DNA from: Ailanthus altissimus
Lineage: Eukaryota; Streptophyta; Magnoliopsida; Sapindales; Simaroubaceae
Assembly (NCBI GenBank): GCA_946807835.1
Contig: OX327684.1
Span: 36,268,501 to 36,332,500 of the forward strand
Direction of reading: 5' to 3'
Length of the DNA: 64,000 bases
The position numbers and the translations under genes were made by a program. Under the pieces are notes generated by a model, which saw only the letters and a program-made list of their open reading frames with translations, was not told the DNA's origin and searched no databases. Within the stretch, counting starts at the first letter, position 1. Every line of letters starts with the position of its first letter. Below are positions 56,335 to 64,000 of this stretch, piece after piece.

Positions 56335-58450
56335 ATGGCCGAACTAGGCGAAGTTACAGTAAGCCCCACGGTGGCCGCCAAACCTCAACCACTCTCCGGC
56401 AAGCGCCGCCGCGAAGACGGGGAGACCGAAGAATCTGGAGCCAAACGGAGAGCGAAAGCACAGGAAGTGTTGTTCAGGATAGTGGTACCTTCGAGACAGA
56501 TCGGGAAAGTTATAGGCAAAGAAGGACATAGAATCCAACAGATTCGAGAAGATACTAAGGCCACCATCAAAGTCGCTGATGCTATTGCTGTAAGTTGGTA
56601 ATTTTTTCTTCTATTTTGGTAATTTTGATTTTGTTCAAATTAGGTTTTTTATTTATTTTAAAAAAAGTCATTTTTTAATAATATGTTTGAATTGATGATT
56701 TTCTATTGGCAGCGACATGAAGAGCGTGTTATTATTATAAGTTCTAAAGATAACGATAACGAGGTTTCTGATGCTGAAAATGCGCTTCAACAAATAGCCA
56801 CTTTGATTTTAAAGGTGATTACTGATTACCTTTGCTTCACTTCGATTCATTTTAGGAAGCAGTATAGCCGGCATGTGAAAAGTTAAATTCTTTTTACTGC
56901 TGTTGTCAATTACATTAGTAGTGTTAAAGATTACAAAAATTGTAATTCGCTTTTTACTTTTTAAGGGAATATATATTATTATTGCATATAAATTAGAGTT
57001 TGTAGATTGTTAGATGAAGATGATTTGTGTTCTAATCTAACAGGAAGATGATAGCAATTCAGAGGCATCTAAAGTTGCAGTTGGGCATGTGGCTGCTAAC
57101 ACAATAAGACTTCTGATCGCGGGGTCTCAAGCAGGTTGTCTGATTGGGATGTCTGGTCAAAATATTGAGAAGTTAAGAAACTCTTCTGGTGCCACAATTG
57201 TGATTCTTGCTCCTAATCAGTTGCCTTTATGTGCTTCTGCTCATGAGTCTGATCGAGTTGTACAGGTTAGCATTTGCCAGAACTATGTAACATTAATTGC
57301 TAAAACTCTTGTGAAAAGCTAGTTAGCAAACTATCTTTCCTTTGCTATTATTCTTTATGTATTGGGTTATAGTTTTTTTTCCCCTTTTTGTCCGCTTTTC
57401 CTTGTTGAATAATGATGAACATATTTGTCAAAATCAGATATCTGGGGATGTTGCTGCAGTATTGAAGGCTTTGGTGGAGATTGGTTGTCAGCTCAGGTGT
57501 TGTATTGAAATTCTGACAGTTTTTTAGCCTGCTTATTGGGAGGTATAAATATAAGTGTAATTGTACTATAATTTCTGTTGTTCAGGGAGAACCCACCTCG
57601 ACAAGTGATATCCATCAGCCCAACATACAATTATAGTGCAGTGAGACCAGCTCAACCATTTGTGGACCCAACTTCAGGTTGTTTCACGCTTCTCTTATCA
57701 AATACGTGAACTTATTAACAGCTACATTTTGCAGCTTTATCAAGTTTTAATATTTTTTTCTTATAATCACATCATCTTTAGGACAACCAATCTTGCAGCT
57801 GAATATGTAACCTTTGAGATGATGATTTCGGAAGCATTGGTTGGAGGATTGATTGGCAGGTGCGGTTCAAACATATCAAGGATCAGAAATGAGTCTGGAG
57901 CAATGATTAAGGTGGGTAGTTTTTAAGCTTTCAAGCTCTCTTATATCTTATTTTTTGCTTGGATTATGCTGTGAGTTGTTTTAACCTGTAAAGAAGTTTT
58001 ATTGCATTTCTTATTTGCTTCTGTGAATTTCTTTCTCTTTAGGTTTATGGTGGAAAAGGTGAACAAAAACACAGGCATATTCAGTTTGGTGGAAGTGCTC
58101 AACAGGTATATGCCTTTTCTTCATTTATATGCAAGAACAGCTTTTCTTATTTTCAATTTCTTCTAGAAAAAAATTATTCGGCTTTTTGTCGAAAGCACTC
58201 ATTTTTCTTTTTAATATTTTCAATGTTTGATAGGTAGCATTGGCAAAGCAGAGGGTTGATGAATACATATATTCACAGTTGATACAATCAGGAGCTGAAC
58301 AGTCAATGTAAGTTTTTCATTTATGTCCTTATATTCCCAGTTTTGTCTCCGCCAGTTTGCCTGATTCAAGTAAATGTTGTAGTTATTTGTATGCCTTCTC
58401 CTGTTTCCCCACAATTCTAATGCATCTCCATTCTCAGTTTGCAGAGATGA
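56335..58450 (+). CDS. Triple KH-domain RNA-binding protein, ~330 aa
   Basis: Exons: 56335-56589, 56713-56814, 57044-57265, 57438-57496, 57586-57677, 57799-57911, 58043-58105, 58234-58307 and a short last exon from about 58438. Phases agree throughout. The ATG at 56335 gives MAELGEVTVSPT. An in-frame ATG 72 nt upstream would add a hydrophobic stretch and is less likely. Three KH domains show GxxG loops: VIGKEGHRIQQIRED, LIGMSGQNIEKLRNSSGA and LIGRCGSNISRIRNESGA. A basic nuclear-localisation-like stretch (KRRRED, KRRAK) precedes KH1. It resembles plant PCBP-like proteins (HEN4/PEPPER group) that act on pre-mRNA. The C-terminus is uncertain: acceptor TTCTCAG (58437) gives a stop at 58450; using TTTGCAG (58444) extends the frame to about 58559. 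Confidence 0.87.
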
Positions 58451-59211
58451 TGAAACCAGCATGAAGGTTTGCTGCTCACTTGTTTTTGTCTTAAAATCAT
58501 TACCACCCATCAGTCTACTTCCATTCCTGTCTCTCAAGGATTCTTCATTATATTTATGAAATGAGCAATAGGTTAGATAGCGGACAGTTGATGTACTGAA
58601 GTATCAGGATGCTGACATTGAGTATATGGAGTTGGCTTTGTGTTGTGTTGATTTGCCTTGCCTTACAAAAAGATAGCTGAAGCTTTTCACTCTTTGATTT
58701 GTGAACGTTACATTCTGTGTGAATCCAGGTTGTTCGAGGAAACAAACTTGGTGAGAGTATTTGATTTTAAACGAGTTCAACCTTCATGCTATTTGCCGTT
58801 CCATTTTGAATGTATTTAGATGGAAAAGAGAGCTTAAAGTCGAGCAATTTTAGGAATACACAATAAATTGAAGAAACTAAGGCTAATTTGTGATCAGCGC
58901 TATCAATTGTGTTCAGATAGAGGGCGCCAAGAATGAAAATAAGTTAAGAAAGAAGTCGACATAAAGATTGGTGGATGGAGGTTGTAAATGTTCTATGTTC
59001 GAAAATAAGCGCGCCACCACGTGAGCAAAGTGCCATCTTTGGGCAACGGTGATGATTAAATTTATATTACATAACTACAAAATTATGGCAACTGTAATAA
59101 AATTGTAGCATTTCCAAGTTTGTTGACACCACAACTCAAAGCAAAGGTACAATAAAGCATGCTTCAACTTGTATTACAAACTTCTAATCGTCCCGAGTGA
59201 GTTTGAATACA
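58451..59211. other. 3' region between convergent KH and AATF genes
   Basis: Probably the 3' UTRs of both genes. A spliceable segment at 58729-58751 (after AATCCAG) might be an alternative last exon of the KH gene. No other gene seen. Confidence 0.4.
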
Positions 59212-62200
59212 TTAAGGTACAGCAGCAGGTTTCTGGCTTTTCAGTCCAAACAAATTTTCAAATAATTTAGGAGCCATAGGCGGGAGGTCCATGGGCTGAG
59301 GAGCCATGAAATTGACTATCTTTTCTTGAACCCGATATCTACAAGGTCACAGACAAAATATACGTCAGGAAAACCACCAACTTAAAAATGATTACTCCTA
59401 AACTTCCACGACGTTAACTCGAAGTAAAAGAAAAGGCTTTATGACAACTTACATAATTTTGCGACCTTTTGAGCGACGCCGATCAACATCCTTCCTCTTC
59501 TTAGTTTGCAGTTTTTTTACAGCATACAAAGCGGTTTCTGCAGTACATCAAATGTAAAGATTCAAAATAATGGGCTTGTGCATAAATCATACAGCTAGTT
59601 ATAAAAAAAAATGTTGAATTTAGAGGGATTCCAATTGTCACCCATCACTATTCTTAAATATGTCAATTGTACATGTGAAAAATGGTATTTTAAAAGAGTT
59701 CTCTAAACATGCTGGCAGGTTGAAAGAACACATTTTGGACATGCAACCTAATAAAATACTGTTCTTGGCAACTTTGTGGTGTTCGTGGACTCGTGTGAGA
59801 TTTTGCCCTCAAAATGGTTCAGTATCTTATCCAGATGATTTAACTGTTGCAAACCAAAGGACTAGAATGGCTGAAGTGATGCAACACACAAACTAAAGAG
59901 CATTTACAAGATGAATACAGAATATTTACCTGAGGATGTCGGGTCAATAGTCTCAAAAAATTCCTTCAACAACTGTTGATAGAACTCAGAGTCGTCCAAA
60001 AGTTCAGGGTCACCATCAGGATGAGCCTCCTAATCATAGTATAAACGTCGATAAATATCTTCTCAAGTTGAGACACAAAATAACATTGTAATTGACCAAA
60101 AAACATATACTTCAGTGGCAGCATTATATTCAATAGCATATAATCATCGCCAGATTTAAAAATATTTTCAAGTTATGTGATGCAGGGTTTCAGAGTTGAA
60201 ACAAAACCAGTTTGATTAACTCAAGTGCAGAAGTATGGTTACCTCTCCATTTGTACGGTTTGCTCCTTGAGGAACCTGCTACTCAAAGAGCCAGAAAATC
60301 AAATCAAGCAAAAACTAGGTAAGAACTTAGCTTGTTAAGCGTATGTAATATAATAAATGTGTGTGTGTGTTTAGGGTGGGGTGGATAGATCAACTTACAG
60401 CCCCAAATACAGCAACAGTTGACCTTCTCTGTTGCATCTGCTTAATCATTCTACTTGGATCCCTCATATAAGCAGCAACTTGTTCACTAATATTCTGTCA
60501 AAGGAGAATCAAATAAATCTTATTTTACCACTTACCTGGATAATATCAATCAGTTGTGGGGCCAAACCTGGTTAAAAGCATGCAATTTCCCTTTAATAGC
60601 TGCAGCACCAGTAGTCACTTGTGTCTTTCTCTGCCATTTGTCAATTGATTTGTCTCTGAAAGAAGCTATTCTGCAAGATAAAAGCATTAAAATGTAGGCA
60701 TCATATTCCTTGGATCAAGAATACATGATTGGCTATCTGCACAAGGAAATTAGGTAAGCAGGGGTAGAGCGTAATGCAAATCAAGCAAGAACAAAAAATT
60801 CAAGGCATGAAAAGCAGTTTGAGACTTCCTTAAGCTGCCAGTGTGGTATCAGGGTTAAAATTCTATCTTGCAACATTGAAGTGTTTATTGGACTTTTCAA
60901 GTGTGCACCAATGAATACAAAATAATGTATATCACATAGCAAAAGGCTGTGGAAGGAACCAAAGAATTGAATGGTGAAACAGAAGGAAGAAAGAAGATGG
61001 GAATTGAGAGAGATATAAGAGCTAAGGAGAGAAAAACCTTTCCCTTCTTCATGTCAGATGAAAATTCCTACTCTTAAAAATAAAATCTCAGTTCGGGGTC
61101 AGGAAAACAGTAAGAACATCTGCAAGATCTTTTTAGTACCTCCTATGCATTTCAGAAAGCCGCAACCACTCTTCATCACCTTCTGCGTCAAAGTTGTTAT
61201 GATCTTCTGCACGCTTTTTAGATGATTGTCCAGAATTACCTTTAAAAGATCACATGGATTATAACAGAAATACAATTAATATCCACTACGAGCCTATAAT
61301 TTTACATGAAAAAGAACCACAGTTATTTATTTATATGATAAAATAAGTAAAGAAAATAAGATAAAATAAGAGCAATGTCCTTGAAAAGAAATTGGCAAGA
61401 TGGATTTAGTTTTTTGAGCAACACAATAATAAATGCCGACTTAAAAGGAACAATCAAGCACATTCTGCACTACAGTCTTAAAAATCACTGTGAATGTTAA
61501 CACTGCCAGATACACAATTTGGAGATCATAGAGTGAAAAGTCCATGCTATACCATCTAGGGATTGAGCAATTGATGGATTCTTCTCAAGCAAAGCCTGGC
61601 AAATAAACAATCCAGTAAATAGAGGAAATGGAGAGAGAAAATCATACTAATGCAACAACAAATTGCACTTCTCATCAAAATGCAAAAGTAGACACCAAAC
61701 TATAACGAGGCAAGTAAATGGTTTCCTAACAACTCACATACCTCTTGCAGTTCCAACAGAGAATCTAAGGTCTTCTTAGAAGAGGAAATTAGGTCTGAAT
61801 ACGCTGCACTGACTACTTCATCTGCAGCGCAAAATGAAGACTTAACTGGGTCCTGCAGACGAATCTCTCATTTCAACAACAGCGTTTTAAAGATGATATG
61901 GACCCATAACAGAAATGAGAGTGAGGCATCATAACATACCCATGGTAATCTATTTGAACTTGAGAAAGCTTTCTGAAGTAAGAATCTAATCTCAAGAGTT
62001 TTATCCCATAGAGCCTGTAACAAAAACAGAAGATAGTTAGAGAGTGGTTTCACAACAGCACATGACACTGTCATAGTACAACAGGTAGTGCTTACTAAGA
62101 TAGGCAATTCCTTATGGAAAAGACCAGCTAACAATTCATGAACTCAAATAAAAGTATCATACCTTTTGGTTCTTTACTGCTTGGCCTTTATGAATATCTT

Positions 62201-62709
62201 CATCCTTATGACGCTTAAGATTTCTTAATATATCCCTAAATGGAAAATTAAAAAGAAAAAGGACAATTCAATATTATTATAACAGCATATGGTGGACTAT
62301 AGAAATCTTTTTATTGTTCAAAGAACATCAGCTATGAGAGAAACTTCAAGGGAGGCCTTACTGTTCTTGATGACGAAGATCCATGTATTCTTTCTCAAGT
62401 TCTTCCATCTCATCATCTTTACGGCTATAATCCTCCTCTTCTTCCTCATTCGAACTCTCCTCTTCTTCATCCCCTTCTTCTTCCTCTTCTACATCATCAT
62501 ATTCTTCTTCCTCCGACTCAACCTAAATCTCAAATCATTAATCCACTAAAAACAAAGATAGCATGATAACAACCATTGAAACCCAAAAAGAATAAAACAA
62601 CTGGAACTCCACTGACTGTCATGTTCTCATTGTCAGAACCACTCAATTCTTCTGAATAGCTGTCACTACTCTCCACGGCTTTCCTTGCTCGCTTGGAAGA
62701 TAACCCCAT
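59212..62709 (-). CDS. AATF: AATF / BFR2 / Traube homolog, 399 aa, ribosome biogenesis
   Basis: Thirteen exons (minus): 62709-62617, 62522-62362, 62235-62163, 62014-61940, 61852-61742, 61595-61553, 61239-61140, 60670-60568, 60494-60399, 60275-60243, 60029-59930, 59537-59453 and 59338-59212. They sum to 1200 nt in phase. The start is MGLSSKRARKAVESSDSYSE. An acidic tract in exon 2 (VESEEEEYDDVEEEEGDEEE) is followed by the AATF/Che-1 helical region (TLEIRFLLQKAFSSSNRLPW; DKSIDKWQRKTQVTTGAAA). The C-terminal Traube domain includes DDSEFYQQLLKEFFETIDP, RRRSKGRKIIYRVQEKIVNF and MAPQPMDLPP. In yeast and animals this family works in the nucleolus in 40S pre-ribosome processing. The plant role is inferred by homology. 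Confidence 0.92.
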
Positions 62710-64000
62710 TCAAACAACCCTAAAATACGAATAACCAGATATTAATCAGAATTTCAATCTGATTTGCAAGATAACTAAACCCTAGATTATAGTTTGGCAT
62801 TTAAGAAGATACAAAGCAATTACATAATAAAGTGAAGAAATTACTAAGATTCCGACTCTGCGCGAAGCTTTTACTCCTACGGGATTAACTTTACTGTCTT
62901 TCGATTACGTCAGTTTAGTTAGAAAACTAAAAAGAGTTCGATGAAACGAAAATTAAATAGCATACACGAGGGATTTGCTTCAAATTTTGTTTTAACGATC
63001 ATAAAACGAACTAAACTAAAACCATATAGACTTACCAAACAGAAATATTAGGTTTGCTTCAAAGAATTAACAAGTAAGTCCAGATTCTACTCGCCCAAGA
63101 TTTTGCTTCTCCAAATCCCTACTTGTTCGGTAGTTCTAAGGTCTATAACAAAACCCTAATTCCCAATCTCCCTAAATCCTACCAATTGAGTGGGCTCGGA
63201 AGATGGTACTATGGGCTTTTCTATAACCCACTATTGACAATCGAACTTAGTTGGTCCTGGGCCTAATTATCAAAACCCAAAGACCAAAACTTTGAATCGA
63301 CTGAGGTTATATCATCAAGGCCGGAAGGCCCAAATCTTGTTTTAGATAAGTGATTAAATATATAATCAATAATTAATATTACCCCGTTGAGATATTTATT
63401 AGAATATACAACTAAGATTTGAGAATATTTTTTTAAGTATATTTTAATTATTTATGTAATAAAATTATGAGAATATTTTTGTCTTCAATTAAATAAAAGA
63501 GATAACAATATAATTAAAAGCAAAATTAATTGCAAAATATAATTTGTGCTAAACTAAGATGTAACAGTGTTAATATTCTGTAATCTTGTGAATCGTACTC
63601 GTACATACCATACTAAGACAATGCACACGAACAAAAACCCGGATCCACGTGCAATCACCAGCCTGAATCGACACTGGCAAAAGCCACCCTTATCAACGGC
63701 TGATGTTGTGGCTACCTGGTTCATCGGTCGGTGATGATAGCATCGTACAGAAGTTGGCTGTTTTTATTTGGAGGGGAATAATAATAATAATGGAGCATAT
63801 GATGAAGCTTCAGAGCAATCATTGGAGTCTGACCGTTGACCAGATACAGGCATTTTGACCGCATGTGAGCACACGTGGGCCTTGCTGTATTTCATTGTGA
63901 TCTTAACGCATAATTTTAATTGTCGGTAATGAACGACAAGATATGAATTATGTACACGATTCACAATAAATTAATTTGGAGATTATATAAGATTTAGGTG
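62710..64000. other. Upstream of the AATF gene to the window end
   Basis: 62710-63150 probably includes the AATF 5' UTR and promoter. 63373-63577 holds a MITE-like element and 63776-63791 an (AAT)n microsatellite. No further gene is evident. Confidence 0.5.
63373..63577. repeat. MITE-like element related to the 55.5-kb repeats
   Basis: The left end reads TTAATATTACCCCG. The right end AATTTGTGCTAAAC...GTAACAGTGTTAATA mirrors the left ends of the units at 55459-56040 (TATTAACACTGTGACC). It is about 205 bp and AT-rich inside, with no coding capacity. Confidence 0.5.

Overview
The window is nuclear DNA from a flowering plant, most likely a eudicot. It is AT-rich, its genes are split by GT-AG introns, and it carries plant-specific families (DUO1-type R2R3 MYB, DUF1639, plant mTERF, SWIM/MULE proteins) plus Ty1/copia and Ty3/gypsy-type sequences, MITEs and an Ac-like hAT. 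The overall feel suggests a woody rosid such as Citrus, but that is an impression and not a result.

Layout. 1-3130: 5' half of a Ty1/copia element on the minus strand (LTR, primer-binding site, gag, protease, integrase), running off the left edge. It abuts, and appears to have split, a plus-strand gene whose 3' end (RRM-like C-terminal domain) survives at 3131-3565. 4149-6309: histidine-phosphatase (phosphoglycerate-mutase-like) gene. 7082-8416 (minus): DUO1 ortholog, the male-germline MYB. 9250-14090 (minus): SWIM zinc-finger protein with a MULE-transposase-derived core. 14.1-18.7 kb: repeat land with a MULE-type MITE (9-bp target duplication) and a gypsy-like solo LTR (5-bp target duplication). 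18.7-23.3 kb: two damaged MATH-domain (TRAF-like) genes.

25.8-43.0 kb: a complete TIM21 gene (mitochondrial import) followed by a direct tandem segmental duplication. Unit A (about 27.41-34.06 kb) holds TIM21 exons 5-8 and two minus-strand DUF1639 genes. Unit B (about 34.06-42.97 kb) holds a broken TIM21 copy and the second DUF1639 pair. Unit B also carries a 2.37-kb LTR-like insertion and a 0.93-kb Ac-like hAT, both absent from unit A. A fifth DUF1639 gene, the only one with an intron in the conserved domain, lies at 46.4-47.3 kb.

47.4-53.6 kb is AT-rich and gene-poor. 53613-55307 (minus): intronless mTERF gene of the MTERF18/SHOT1 type. 56335-58450: triple-KH RNA-binding protein. 59212-62709 (minus): 13-exon AATF/BFR2/Traube homolog for ribosome biogenesis.

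The genes do not form one pathway. From memory, SHOT1, a DUF1639 gene, phosphoglycerate-mutase-like genes and DUO1 sit close together on Arabidopsis chromosome 3, so this looks like a conserved block expanded by transposons and tandem duplication. I found no CRISPR array, tRNA or rRNA gene, and nothing that amounts to a wholly new system. The strongest leads are the tandem duplication, the five-member DUF1639 cluster with intron differences, and the retrotransposon-split gene.
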